Shown here in pieces: positions 1-12,058 of a stretch of 64,000 nt of DNA. Numbering within the stretch: position 1 is the first letter of the stretch; each line of letters begins with the position of its first letter. The notes beneath the pieces were generated by a model that ran no database searches, was not told where the DNA came from, and saw nothing but the letters and a program-made list of their open reading frames with translations. The stretch is taken from NCBI GenBank assembly GCA_904066235.2, contig CAJFCV020000001.1, positions 10,473,291 to 10,537,290 on the forward strand. The letters run 5' to 3'. This DNA is from Bursaphelenchus xylophilus. Its lineage: Eukaryota; Nematoda; Chromadorea; Rhabditida; Aphelenchoididae. Both the position numbers and the translations under genes were made by a program.

Positions 1-3000
1 GAATGTTTCCCCCGGCAGTTCACCGAATTTGTTGCTTGTTTTGATGCGGATTTTCATTAGTGTCAAGTGTAATATAAAACAAAAATTCCATTATATTTGC
101 TCAAAAATTTGCCTACAGCTTCTGGAGTTGCCATAAATAAATCGCTGAAAATTGCAGCTCGCCTTTTTCCGCTGCAGCTAATATATTGGCTTTTTTGCGA
201 GAGAGCGCGCGAAATGAAGAGAGTCGGTCAGACAAAACACGTGTTTCGCCTATATCTCTTTTTGAAAAACTGATTTTTCTGCAGTAAGATTATACACCTC
301 ATAGTAATTAAGCCTACATTTATCAAGCCTAAATTGCAAAAAAAATGTTGACAATTTTTTGTCAGGGAACCTATAGGTGATACAGACAGAAAGTTCGGGC
401 TGGAGATCTCGCAGATGTCTTAAAAATAATCCATATACACTGAGCCTTCATCAAATTCCGGTTGTCTAACATCAAGAAATTCCCAAATTTCTCTTCTCAT
501 CACTGCACAGTGCATAAAAAATCAGTCCAAAAGGCCAATTACAAAGTCGAACAGGGAAATTAAAACGTTTGACAAATCCCCTCACTTTATTTTAAAACGG
601 CTAATCCCATTATAAACCGATGACATGGCGTATTATATGCAATTTTTATTGAAACGGACCGAATAGTCAAGAACAATATAATTTTTGTCATCAAAGATAG
701 GAAATTGTATCTTTTTCAACGCCTGGCGGGCCTAATGAGCTCCGTCTTACGGAGGAATCGGTCTATTATGAAGGCTTATTTGTAAAAAATAATTATATTG
801 CACATGACCCATGTGTCATCAAAGAAAAAAATGAATTCCCGATGTGTCATAATTTGGTTCGGATGAACCCGAGAAAGATTTATGAGCCTCAAAAGTGTTG
901 TTATCACCATTGGAAATGCACTTTCTTGCCCATTCTTTGCAAGTTTTTGTTGGGGAAAATAGAGAAATGAACTCTTATAATGGGCAAGTCTGCAAGAAAT
1001 GCTGCTGAAAGATGAACTCTCGGGACCACAAACCAACTAAAAATTATATTGATGGGTACATGTTAGCCTTATTTTAAGTTTTTTTACTTCAAAATGTGAT
1101 TAAAAAGTGCCAAAACGGGCCAAAATCGAGATTAATATGGATACTTAAGACAAAAATTTAATTTGCGAATTGATTTCAAAACTTGTTTTAGCCGGAAAAT
1201 GCCTGTCATTGCAGTTGACTTGATTTTCCGTCCAAAAAATATATAAATTCCTCAAATATTAAGTCAAACGCTCTAAACCCCTCGAGGCGAAAGCGTAAAA
1301 TGAGTAATAAACATGCCACAAGCGCTCTTGGACAAGAAACGAGTAAATTCCGGAGCATGGGGCTGTAAAACAACCCCTAATAAGCCCTCAAAAAGCCGTC
1401 AACTCTAGCGGATTTTCATTAAAAAAAGTAAAAAATAAAAGTATTGTCAGAAAAAATCAGTTGTAAACAACAAACTAGGAACACAGCGAGGGCCACAGCG
1501 CTCTCCATTCACGTCAAATTTGTTTTTTGCATAGAAAAAGAGCGAAAAAAGTGGAATCGGGGGGAAATGTGCGCTTATAAAGAGTGATGCCCCCGCGAAA
1601 CGCGAAAGAGAAGAGAAAGCTCTGACCTCGTGAACGGAAAAAGAGAGCGGACCGCAGGGGAAATATATTCAAAAACAGTGGGGGGAAAACTTTAAAAGAA
1701 GCGAGGGGCAAAACAAGAAGAGCTGAACTGAAGCGTGAAGCAAGGAAAGTACGTATATGTATAATTTAAGGGGGAAATTGTCGAAAATAGAGGAAAAAAT
1801 TAAAATTTATGATAGTTTTGGGCGGAAGAAGGGCAAAATATTTTTTTCATTTTATGATGGAACACCTTGGCCATCCAAAAACATTTGTTTTTTATTGGGT
1901 ATTTCGAGAAACGAGCTCATGATTTTTGAGTTATGTCAAAAATTTATGACAAAACTTTGAGTTATGTCATCAATTTCTAGCGACTTCAAAGACTCCGAAA
2001 AGTTCATATCCAGCCGGTAGAGGTCAATGACCATTAAGCCGAGAGTGTTTGAAACCAATGTAAATATTTTATTTCTATTGCTTGTTTAGCCGGCGTGAAT
2101 CCAAAATTTGAGCGCACGGACCGATCAAGTCAGTTGGTAAATCGGTCGAGCTCAGAAAGGAAGTAAAATTTCTTGAGTTTCTTCACGAATGACGTGAGTT
2201 CTGGCCAAAAATTTTTTATAGATCGTTTAGAAAAACGAAAGTAGAAGTTGTTGACTTATTTAGATGGCTTTTGGGTTGAAATTTGCGCCGGTAATGTTAC
2301 CTGTCACAAAAGTAAAGGCCTTCCGACGGCATATGATGTTTTTAACCACAAAACGAATAGATGGACAAAATTTTCCAGACACGGATTTGTAATATATTTG
2401 TAAATTGACAACAATTTTTACTTTTCTAAACAAATTATGAATGATTTTTTGGTCAAAAACCTCAACGTTCGACGAGAATCTCAGGAACTTTCGCTTTTCG
2501 AACATAACTGATTAACTTCAGAGTTTTACAACTCTTGATAGGACCTTATCGGTCTCCTTGAAGTCGTTATAAACTAATGCCATAACTCAAAAAATGACGA
2601 TTATTGTTTATGAGACACAAAAAAAAGTATCAAGCACTGTGATGATATATGGCATTAAAATATATCTTAAAACTTTACATTTGCAAGCAAATTGCAAAAA
2701 CCTTAGAAGATCGGGCATACTGTAACTTCAAAGCTTCAATTTCGAATTTGTTTATCTAGAACATTGCCTTCGGTTAACAGACTTTTCACAAATACGAAGA
2801 AAAAGACAAAAAAATTTGCTTTATAACAACTTCCCTGTACAAAAATTTTGGTCTGAAGTCGTTGCGGCCTGCCCTTTTTATGCAAATCTTTTCGTCCAAC
2901 GTTTTCAGACATGTTTTTGTTTATGCGGCCAAATGTTTCATCTGTTTCCAAGGCGACAGACAAAAAAACATTTGAATTGGAATGTCACCGCATTGAACGT

Positions 3001-3082
3001 GTCGGCACAGCATTTTACGCCTCTTCACGTGGAGTTTGTAACAGCAAAAGTCTCAGATATAAAGCAGAATTTATTACAACAT
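1..3082. other. AT-rich intergenic DNA, no supported gene
   Basis: No open frame here has a convincing start, splice pattern or recognisable domain. The longest open frames are about 90 codons, overlap each other on both strands and have low-complexity, Phe- and Lys-rich content typical of AT-rich noncoding DNA. One member of the dispersed repeat family lies near the left end, and a short CAAGTGTAATATAA motif lies at 64-77. Confidence 0.6.
120..310 (-). repeat. Dispersed repeat family member
   Basis: It contains the family hallmark in reverse orientation: a GCGAGAGAG / GCGCGAAAT / GAAGAGAG core, followed by a fragment resembling the family's TATATCTCT segment. The same arrangement recurs at many other places in the window. 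No coding capacity is seen. Confidence 0.5.
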
Positions 3083-3250
3083 TCATTCTAGAAAATCGTC
3101 ACCAAAAACATCCGGAATGCTAAAATTGGCCTGATCGCCGTTCAATTTATGGGCGGTTTTCGAAGCGGGGCAAGTTATTTTGCACGGAGTTACTGGAGTC
3201 GGCGGTGTGCCGGGATTCTGAGGCGGTGCGAAGGGAAAGCCAGGAGGAAA
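3083..3250 (-). CDS. Possible orphan terminal exon, proline-rich
   Basis: On the minus strand a good acceptor (AAAATTTCAG) at about 3251-3260 is followed by 55 codons and a TGA stop. The peptide is proline- and phenylalanine-rich (begins FPPGFPFAPPQNPGTPP) and has two cysteines in a CKITC motif. Composition is more gene-like than its surroundings. I could not find a convincing upstream exon or start, so this may be the last exon of an unrecognised secreted-protein gene, or a chance open frame. No family recognised. Confidence 0.3.
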   Translation of the reverse strand, partial: FPPGFPFAPPQNPGTPPTPVTPCKITCPASKTAHKLNGDQANFSIPDVFGDDFLE

Positions 3251-3714
3251 CTGAAATTTTGAATTGTCTAACGACGAGATCTTTAAGGCAGGGTATTTGT
3301 ATTCTCCAAATTTTTTTGCAAGAGATCCAAATTCGAGGCACAAACAATTTTTTTGCAAGCAGGATAATACCATACTATTTAAGGTCTTCCTTGCAAGAGA
3401 ACGCACGAATTAGGTGAATCAGCTAGATGTAAGAGGCTTTCCGCCATATGTTTTTTCTTCTGCTCGGAAAAATTTTATTTTTGCAAACAAAATATACCGT
3501 AACTGTGCCTGACCTTTCGAAACCGGGAATCCTAAGGAAAAATAAAGAAAGGCGCTTTGCTTTGTCCGATAAAAAACATTTGCTGTTTTTAAAAAAAGTT
3601 TTGTTTTTTTAACTTTTGGTTTGAAAATAGCCGGTTCGTAGCGGAAAATAATACTTCATCTAAAATTTCAATCAAAAACGAAAAAAATACGCTACGACTT
3701 TCCGAGTCAGCGAC

Positions 3715-4135
3715 AGTTCGGCTCAACAATATATGGATCGCGCCGGTTCGTCGTTGTATGCAAGGGGAGGCTAGGAAAAGGCTCAGTTAGTAGAAATAAC
3801 AAGATTCATCTGGTCCTAGGATAGCTTATCACCTATTTTGAGGTGTTTGACATTTACCCACATCGATAATAGCTAGATAAAAGCTACAGAGCTTTGTTTT
3901 TTGCCGCAAATTTTGACCTTTAATACGTTACAATAACTCAGGATAAACAAAACTAACGTTAGCAATAACTAAAATTAGAAAAAGTGGTGATATTGGAAGC
4001 CTTTGCCAAGCTTTCGTCGAGCCTTTGCTGAGCTTTCGCAGACGATCCAACGGCTTTACCAGGCCTCGTAGGCACTTCCTAAACCCTTTTTGGGTATCCG
4101 CCTGCCTACGCCCCGTACCAATCGGTTTTGTGTTG
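3715..4135. repeat. ~420 bp dispersed repeat, copy 1
   Basis: This stretch matches 21630-22030 in the same orientation over about 400 bp. Shared landmarks are GGGGAGGCTAGGA, GATAGCTTATCACCTATTTT, ACTAACGTTAGCAATAACTA, several GCTTTCGCCGAGC-like units in tandem, and GATTTTGTGTTG at the right edge. It has no coding capacity. It lies just downstream of a minus-strand secreted-protein gene, while the second copy lies inside an intron of another minus-strand secreted-protein gene. Confidence 0.75.
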
Positions 4136-4194
4136 GCCCGAACTGTGGTCGACCCGGAAAGTCGGGACGAGCGCACTTCGCATGCTCTCCGAAA

Positions 4195-4686
4195 TCATGT
4201 CGTTGAATATCCCGGTGGCTGTGGGAAAGCGCGAGTTAATAATTGTAGGGAACATTCTTTGAACTTTGAAAAACATGTATTCAAAACTTTGGGAGAGTCG
4301 AAATGGCCCGACTGAAAAAGACTGCCCTTTTAGTAAATAATACAAATTATTCACCTCATTAGTATGTATAATGTATGACATCAAAAGCTTTAGGACTTTT
4401 AATAAGGTTGTTCAATACCCGTGATTGCTTACCAGTTTCTGGATATAGTCCTGAAACCCATTGTTCCATTTTTCAATATCCTTCCTTTCCTTATCAGTCA
4501 GCGTATGATTGGAGCCATCGCACTCATGAACGACGTCATTCTACATATGTAATCAATCTTTCCGGCACGTTTTAAACTTACAATCACCGTGCATCCATTG
4601 CCAAAGACGACTATATTCTCTTCTTCAGTGATGTTTTGAGCTGCCGTGTTTACAAAGACAAGTACAATCACAAGTTTCCAACTCAT
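4195..4686 (-). CDS. Small secreted cysteine-containing protein
   Basis: Three exons on the minus strand (4582-4686, 4433-4540, 4195-4311) join in frame to give 109 residues. The start at 4686 is chosen because it begins a classic signal peptide (MSWKLVIVLVFVNTAAQ) and follows a non-coding stretch. The mature part is short, with four cysteines; two are in a CFSKFKEC motif reminiscent of nematode secreted domains of the DUF19 type, but I would not assign it firmly. Introns are short with GTAAGT/GTAAGC donors. A dispersed 420 bp repeat starts about 60 bp past the stop. Function unknown; probably extracellular. Confidence 0.55.
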
Positions 4687-6018
4687 TTCTCCATCGAATT
4701 TCAGAAAAAAAGAACAGAAATGATCTGCCAAATCTACAAACAATCCGCACTTTAAATACTCGAGCTATTTACATGGTAAATACAGCCCCCGAAACTTGTG
4801 AAATGATCTCGAATGCAGTGATTACTCATACCAAAACGTATTTACAAACCACATATAGTTGCTGCGTTAATCTCTGAATATGTTTGGGGCAAAATGATTA
4901 GTGATCCCTGTGTCTAATGCTGATGGTGAAAGCGTGGACGGGACCAAAATGAGATCAGTATAACATGGGATACAGTCCAGCAAAGATTTTAGTCAAGCTG
5001 TAAAATAAATATGCAAAAAATGTTTTTGTTTCGGAAATTTCGGGAAGATCATCAGAGAAAATTATGTGTGTCTCAAAACAAAACATTTCGGCTCATCGAG
5101 TCTCCTTATTTGCGTGATTTCTCGCTACAAAAGACCGTTGAAAATCAAGTTGCAAGCAACAACATTTAGGCCATGCATAGCAGTAAGTTCAAAGCTTGCA
5201 AAATTTTTAAAAAGTCTGAAATTTACGTTAACATAAAGCGCTCATAAAGTGGTAGAAATTTTACATGTACTGTTGCCATGTTTCGGCAGGCTGAAAAAAC
5301 CCACCAATGTAAAATACGCGTAATTCTGCATTATTTTTGGAAACATATGTTCTACCCCTTTGAGGCTTGCTAAGAGGTTTTCATTGATATTCAAAACGAC
5401 CTGGCCATAATAAAATTAGGGGAAATATTCATGATGGGTCAGATGGGAAGAATAGTCACCAGTTTGACTTCGGGTTTTCGAAATATTTTTATTTGGGGAA
5501 GATTAGAATAGAATGTATTCAAGTCCAAAAACATCGAACCTTGTCTATAACAAACAGTTGCAACGGTCGTAAGAGTAAATTTTAGGGCAAAATAAAACAC
5601 CGTACAACAAAACCTTTCTATAACAAATTTTTTGGCCGTTGCGTTTGGGTTTTGTAAAGCTTTAATTTATTTTGCGACTGATCTTTTAATTTTTTTTACA
5701 ATTTTCTTGTTTTTCATCAAAATTTTGCTAAAAAAAGTCATTGTAAAAAGTTGACAACAAACTCATATTGAAGCGTATTTTACATTCTTGTTAAACTTTT
5801 ATAAAAATTGTCATATCTCTGTCTAGAAGCCGCGATTGTAAGCGCAGATGTACCCTCTCTTCCGCTATCTCCCAATGTTTATTTAGCGGCTTTGTTTGAT
5901 CTCCCCAAAACAATGGATTCATCAAATTGAAATATTTGAATTCGGCTCAGGTCGGAGGTTACAATCTACAAAACTCCTTTGTTTTCAGCTTGATTTTGTT
6001 CCTGCCATTCCTCCGAAT
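4687..6018. other. Intergenic region, divergent promoters
   Basis: This 1.3 kb gap separates two divergently transcribed secreted or membrane protein genes (minus at 4686, plus at 6019) and should hold both promoters. A degraded dispersed-repeat copy lies around 5040-5160 (TCTCCTTATTTGCGTGATTTCTCG). A TTTTCAG at about 5990 just before the plus-strand gene could be a trans-splice or 5' UTR acceptor. No gene seen. Confidence 0.5.
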
Positions 6019-8474
6019 ATGCACTTCCCTTTGTTCTACGCCATTTTTATCGCTTCTTTGAGTTATTTTTGCACTGCAGCGGAGGATAATGAAGATTGTG
6101 CGCCGAAGAACTTTTCGGTCCATCCGATGTGAGTTTTACACTGGTTGATTGAAAGCATAGATGTTTTCGGAATGTGTGATTACTCAATTTTCAGTGAAAT
6201 CAATGCTGCCTGCTCAGATACTTCTTTCAATGTGAAATTTAATTCCATGGAGAACTTTTATACCTCATTGGACTTTGGGATTGATGAGAAATGCAAGGGA
6301 GACGTAAAGTAAGCATTGCCAATAAATTTCGGATGACTCCATAGCAGATTTTTTCAAAATTTCGAACTTAAAGAGGAAGCACTCCAAGTGCGACTCGGAT
6401 TTTGATAAAAATAGGAACAAAATCAAGGGAAGCAACAAAAAAGTGACTTCCCTTGTAAGATGCTTTTCTCTAGGGCATGTGCGGACTCCTTGCTCGCGTT
6501 TTTTAGAAACGACCAAGATTTTTAGGTCGAAAGTTTGGAAAAAAGGTGACAATCTCTTTCGATTTTTTTCATGCGAAGTCTCATGCCTCTATTATTTCCA
6601 TAGCAGGTAGTGTTTCCACAAAAAATTAGTTTATCGGCACAAAACTGGCAAAAATATGGTTGAAAAGTGTTCTTCTCTCCAACCGCACTCCGCATTTTGC
6701 ATTCTCTCTCGGTGGCAAGGAGAGTTCAATATCTCAGCTGCATCCGCTAAGCGGAACCTAAAACTTTCAGAAATTTTCATCTAGCCTATTCCTAACGTGT
6801 GTGCAAAATTTGAGGAAAATCTGAGCGTCGCAGTAAATTTAGGAGTTAGAAGTCTCTAGATGTACCACAAAAAGCAATTTTTTGAAATCTGTGCGTAGTT
6901 GATTCAAATCAGAACTCCGCAGTCTTAGCATCTCCTGTGACTGTACAATGACGAGAAACATATCTTATCCATATGTTTTTAGTTTCCAGCTTCAATTAGA
7001 CAACTGTACGATAGCCGACATAGCCAAGGCCGACATTCCCGGCGGAGTTGTGCTGGTTGTAAACAAAGGTAAATGATAGTTCTCTTTGTCTTCATAGTTT
7101 CTTAGATGTGAACAACGTGATCTCTGGAAACAAAGTGGAACTGGAATTGAGAAATAAAACTTTGAAGATAAAGGGAGGAAGCAAGGGATTCCAGCAAAAT
7201 TCAAGTTGCGTTCTGGCAGCGGCAGATACTCAAGAAGAGCCCAAGGCAAAAATTCGAATGATCAACAGCAAGAATGGATGCAATGTCAAGGTTTTATTGG
7301 TAAGATCAATTTGTGATTTTTTCGGTAGTTAGAAATTGGAAAAGATTTGAACTTTGCCGGTCAAATTGGTTACAGGTTAGCAGGGAAGGCGCTTGAAGTG
7401 CGTTGATCAGATTTGAGTTTATTTTTTCTATGTCAAAAGCGAGATTTTCTAGCCCGAAAAAAGGTGAAATCCTTGGCTTAACAGCTGGCGAAAATTTGTA
7501 ATTTTAACGTGAGTTTATAGATATGAAAAATGACCCGTATATTAAGCAAATTCTACAAAAAAATGAATTTTCTCCGCGCGAGATTGGCGTGGGGAACCCC
7601 GAAACGCGTTTTAATGGCCGCTCTCCGAATCCCGCGCACTCTCTCAGCGGGAAAGATGTTTGAATATCTCGGCTGCGCTTGCAGGAGCGAGCTACTATTT
7701 TTAGCACTTGATATTTGACCTAGCCCCGATAATCAGGCAAAATTTGAAGAAAATCTGAGCATTGCACTTAAGAAATTTTACTGAGTAGTGAATCTATGTC
7801 CCAATCTCTACTAAATCTCAGAGAAATAGCCTATTTAGGACCCCGACGCCACATACCACATTGAATCTTCTGAAGAGGTCAATAATTTGTTCGTATTTGC
7901 CAGCAATAAGCTGTTGATTATAAGCCTGATTGCAACGTAAGTCGCTGCATTTTAGACATTTCAACTCGAAACAACCCATCTTCAGAGCCACCGTTTTGAT
8001 TGGACTGTTGATATTCGTGGTCCTATGGTATAAGGACAAATTGCCAGGTAGTTCGTCGGACTCTTCCCCAGCACATTGCACTTATTTCACTCGTGATGTC
8101 TTTTCCCAACCGTGAGCAGTGTTTGTAGAAAATTTTCGGCGCTTATTTTGCTTGCTTTATAAGCAGATACACCAGCGTTTTTGCCAATTCTCATCTTTCG
8201 CTTTACATGCCGTTTTTTAAAACTTTTTACATTTTTTTAACTCAGAGTTAGTACAAAATATATACTCAATTTTGACGACTTTTCCTGGTAAATCTCCCAG
8301 AATAAAACCACTGTTTTCAGTGACCCGAAACCGTACTTACAACCTGAACTCCGCGTCAACTCCAGCCGGCAGCCGTCGCTAGAATCGGAAGCCGAGATCT
8401 TCGAACCCGCTCAGAAACCGCGCCGATCTATCATTTCCTTGTATAGTAATCAAGAAGAACGTAGGATCGAATAA
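6019..8474 (+). CDS. Single-pass type I membrane protein, unknown family
   Basis: Seven exons (6019-6128, 6195-6308, 6983-7068, 7106-7299, 7839-7936, 7986-8111, 8321-8474) join in frame to 293 residues. An N-terminal signal peptide (about residues 1-20) is followed by an extracellular part of about 175 residues with several cysteines and N-glycosylation sequons (NFS, NCT, NKT, NSS). A strongly hydrophobic segment near residues 193-215 (LLIISLIATATVLIGLLIF) is followed by YK and a Ser/Arg-rich cytoplasmic tail of about 75 residues. The layout suggests a surface receptor or adhesion protein. I recognise no domain. The two largest introns carry dispersed-repeat copies. The TTTTCAG shortly before the ATG is compatible with SL trans-splicing. 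Confidence 0.7.
6640..6870 (+). repeat. Dispersed repeat family member, in intron
   Basis: Contains the clearest forward copy of the family core: CCGCACTCCGCATTTTGC, CTCTCTCGG, ATATCTCAGCTGC, GCGGAACCTAAAACTTTCAG, then GCAAAATTTGAGGAAAATC and TGAGCGTCGCAG. The same ordered blocks recur elsewhere in the window. It lies in intron 2 of the membrane protein gene. Confidence 0.75.
7430..7790 (+). repeat. Dispersed repeat family member, in intron
   Basis: The same ordered blocks as at 6640-6870 are present (CCGCTCTCCGAATCCCGCGC, ACTCTCTCAGCG, ATATCTCGGCTGCGCTTGCA, GCAAAATTTGAAGAAAATC, TGAGCATTGCAC). It sits in intron 4 of the same gene, so the gene carries two copies in tandem orientation. Confidence 0.75.
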
Positions 8475-8939
8475 ACTATTTATTTAATTAACTTCTATTG
8501 GATCTCACATCTCCTTGAGCCTAAATTTTGTAATTTGCCCCCACGTCAAAGACTTCTTTTATACGGGTATAGAGACTCAACCTTCAAATGACTAAACTAC
8601 TAAACATTTGGGTGCTGCATAGCACAACACAATGAGGTATAGCTCAGAGTTAGGATTAGGCATTAGGCTTGTTTATGCGCTTAGGAAATCTTAACGGTCG
8701 TATTCACATTTTAATTATTTTTAGCGTAGTTTTCGTTGCCTAGCCTTCCTGAAGCTGAAAAATGTTTCCAAGAACAACAAAAAGCTTGGGACAACTCTTT
8801 CCCATTCTATCTCTGTTTCACATTGCCTGATTCATTGTTTAAACTTTGTTTTACCCGACAAAATCTGCCTGGGAGCTTTTTTTAGAACCTTCGTTGAAAT
8901 AGAAGCGCCTTCCAACAGTTATGGTGATTAGTTTTAAAA

Positions 8940-10395
8940 ATGGTCCTTCCATTCATAATAGCCGTTCTTCTCTGCTGCTCGGCTGACTTACTTTGTGCCG
9001 GTTTGCCCAATAGAGCCCCATCAAGATCCGACGACTGCGGTAGATTGTAATCCGTTTTTTATCCTCTCTTAGATTACAAATTGTACTATATTCAGCTGTT
9101 TGTCAACCCGGTCAATGCGAATCCAGGTGCTGGCGAGAGTAAGTTTATTCGACAAAAAATACCAAGGTTCTAAAAAATGTGTTTGCAATAGAAGGGCTTC
9201 GTCGTACGGACATCCATTTTGCCCTAAAAATGGACCGCTACCTCTGAAATTTTTCGTTATATTTAGCCTTCGTTGTATAGAGAATTCACTGTAACTGAAA
9301 TTTCAGGCAAATACGCCGACATTTACACTGGAGTGGTTTCATATTTTTTCAACGTTGAAACTGATTGCCGTACGATCGGACTTATTAAAGGGACGGAAAT
9401 GAACATTACACAGATACTGCTATTGGACGACCGGAGAGAACCACTTAAATCCACCTCATACTCCGACGGAAATCATTTTTATATCTACTCCGGCAATGGC
9501 ATAGCTCAAGGAAAATATTTTATGTCGGCTGAGTTTCGAAGTCCAGTCGGAAGGAACGATAAAGAAAGATCGCCCATGAAGGTGAAGCGGCGATTGGATG
9601 GAACGCAAGTCACTTTTATTTTATTATATTTTTTTTTTAATTTTTAGTCATCAAATTTGAAAGATTCTTTCAGTGAACTGCTCCAAGCAAAATACTTGAA
9701 TGACGTACCGTTGTTTCCCGTCCTAAGGTCGTCAAAACCCTATATAAACTTTTTCTTTGGTTTCACGGCAGTTCATCCCGCCCAGACCAAGGTTTCAACC
9801 GACGAAATCAAATTTTATTTGACCGAATCGGCGGGGTAAGTGGTTTCTTTGGCTGAGAGGGGAATTACTCCAAGTTCGACGATCGGATTTGAATGGAACT
9901 TGGTGCAAATTTAAAACAATGTTTTTCTAATGCATATGTGATGCAATAACGCGTTATGCAACAATGACCCATATTTTTAGGTCAAAAGCTGGCCAAAAAA
10001 TACCGTTTTTTTGAGAATTTTGTCATGGAACGTTCAATGCCTCTTTTTACCGGAGAGAATCAGCCCGTCCTCGCGTTTTGTGTACTCTTCCGGCCGTAAG
10101 GATCGTCCAAAATCTCGGCTATGCCTGCAAAGCGCAAGATAAAACTTTTAGCCATCAAGACGACCTACATGTGTGCAGAATGTTAAGAAAATCTGAGCGT
10201 CACTTTTGTGTTCGATTCCTTGGCCCGACCCTAGAAACATGCCCTCCTCAAACCGTATTTCTCCGATCACGACTACTCTTTATGACAAAACATGAAACTT
10301 TTAGGCACTCACTGATCTCCAAGTTCTTGCGCTCCCCTCTGACTGTGACTGAACAAATTCACTTTGATGTTGCCCCAATTGGCTATGATGATTAA
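8940..10395 (+). CDS. Secreted protein, unknown family
   Basis: Five exons (8940-9039, 9073-9138, 9307-9608, 9648-9835, 10305-10395) join in frame to 248 residues. A signal peptide is evident (MVLPFIIAVLLCCSADLLCAG). The mature chain has only a few cysteines, several aromatic-rich strands and no membrane segment, so a secreted beta-rich protein is plausible. I recognise no domain. Intron 1 would be only 33 nt, which is unusually short. Intron 4 is almost entirely a dispersed-repeat copy. Its neighbours are further small secreted or membrane proteins, but no sequence similarity among them is obvious by eye. Confidence 0.6.
9860..10240 (+). repeat. Dispersed repeat family member, in intron
   Basis: Blocks in family order: CTCGCGTTTTGTGTACTCTT, AAATCTCGGCTATGCCTGCA, AAGCGCAAGATAAAACTTTT, then GAAAATCTGAGCGTCACTTT. 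It occupies most of the last intron of the secreted-protein gene. Confidence 0.7.
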
Positions 10396-10447
10396 TCCTC
10401 CAAGTGGTGCTTATCATTCGAACAAAGCTTTGTAAAAACTGCTTTAT

Positions 10448-11595
10448 TCAGAACGCAATCATAAACTGAATATTACTTCCATTCAGATGCTGACTGATCG
10501 TAAATAAGGTCTCTTCTTCTGGGATGACATAACGTCGTTCGTCGTGAAATTCAGGGAGTAATCGCTGGTAAAGCCATTGGCAACCGTCTGTGCTTGGCGT
10601 ACTGTGGGCTTCGCACATTTGGCGAGGAATTATTACAGTGAAAAAGAAACGAGGAACAGTGTAGCCACGAGTTTGGCAGAGAGGGACAAGATTTTGGGCG
10701 TGGTTGAAGACCTGATGGTATGTTCGGTGGGACCATTTCACAAACTGAAAAAAATATAGATTTCGGCTCTTATTTTATTTTCAACGCGTTTAAATTGGCG
10801 GTAAAAATATTCAATGACGATGTTTGCAAAATTGGAGAGATCTGAGCTTTGGACTTTGAAGACCTCGTTTGTAAATTAACAAGGTAATGCTCGGAGACCA
10901 ATGATCAGATAGTCTCTAAATTTTGCATACGAATTGGGCATAGACCATATATTAACTTCTGAAAATTTTAGCTTGCAATCTACGGGGACAGCCGGGATAT
11001 TCATCGGTCTTTTCACCGAAAGAGTACGCCAAATGAGGAGAGCGTTCAAAGAGAAAATCGCGTTTTGTCTGTATCTCTGCCAAATTCGCGTGGATAAAAT
11101 AACTTTTTACTTCTGTTTGGCCTTTTATTAAAGCAAGGGTGTCACTGTTTATGAAGTCTCACGGTAAGTGCCAGCTCAGATTACTGTAACGAAAATCTCA
11201 CATCATCCGCCCCCATTCCTCCTTGAATCAAAACGCCTTGAAAGTTGATGATTCGAAGATTGGGCAAGGCCTTCTTCAACTTCTCCACAGCAATTTTATA
11301 CTCAATTTCTGTGCTCTCCGTGAGTTCTCCGTTATTCGGATTGAATCTGAAGGTAAAGGTCCCATCAGCAACATTTGCATTAGGTTTCCATTGTAATCTT
11401 GGATTCGCAAGCATCAGAAAATGTTTCTTCTTGTCTTCCAAACTCGGAGGAAAGCATCCCACCTCGAGATTTTCGAAATCTAAGAAAAAATTATATTGTA
11501 ATAGACATTAGAATCAAAATTTACTTACAAACAAGCAAATCCTTTCCCAGAATGCAATTACAAAGCAATAAAAATACAAATAGCGCCTTGGGCAT
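10448..11595 (-). CDS. Secreted protein, unknown family
   Basis: Three exons on the minus strand (11529-11595, 11202-11479, 10448-10744) join in frame to 213 residues. A signal peptide is clear (MPKALFVFLLLCNCILGKD). Exon 2 encodes a Lys- and Asn-rich globular stretch; exon 3 encodes an aromatic-rich stretch with three cysteines. The TGA stop overlaps an AATAAA polyadenylation signal (minus strand, 10443-10448), giving almost no 3' UTR, which supports the end assignment. It is convergent with the preceding plus-strand secreted-protein gene, with only 52 bp between stop codons. No family recognised. The donor of exon 2 is GTGAGA and could be skipped to give a shorter form ending in exon 2. Confidence 0.6.
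10975..11110 (-). repeat. Dispersed repeat family member (reverse)
   Basis: Reverse-orientation core (GAAAGAGTACGCCAAATGAG, GAGAGCG, TGTCTGTATCTCTGCC) within the last intron of the minus-strand secreted-protein gene. Confidence 0.65.
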
Positions 11596-12058
11596 TATAA
11601 GAACTGCAGAAAAAAGAAGCAAAAAACGGAAATTGGCTCAAAATATTTATCTCTTTATCGGCCTGAGGAAATTTCTGATATCACCGAATAATAAACAATT
11701 GTTTTTTTCGGATAATTTATTAGGCTCAGAGGATCAGCTGAGCAAAAAGCAGTGGTTTCCTCAACTTTCTTTGGAGGTTTTTTCGCCTAGTGTAATATAA
11801 TGCTGACAATTTTTGTTGACAAAAATCAAAGAAATTGTGGCTAGGCGCCATTTTTGAAAAAGGGATGCCAAAAAACCGACAATATTTTTAATTTTCAGTG
11901 TACTGTAACATTTTGACAATTTTTCCCCAGAAAAAGTTCTTCATTTATCCCCTCTTGCCCTACCTTTGCCAAGGCAATACACACATTATAGACCCTCCCT
12001 TTTCTCAAATTACGATCAATTCTTGTTGGTAAAAAATTTATTGTCAGTATTTGAAACT

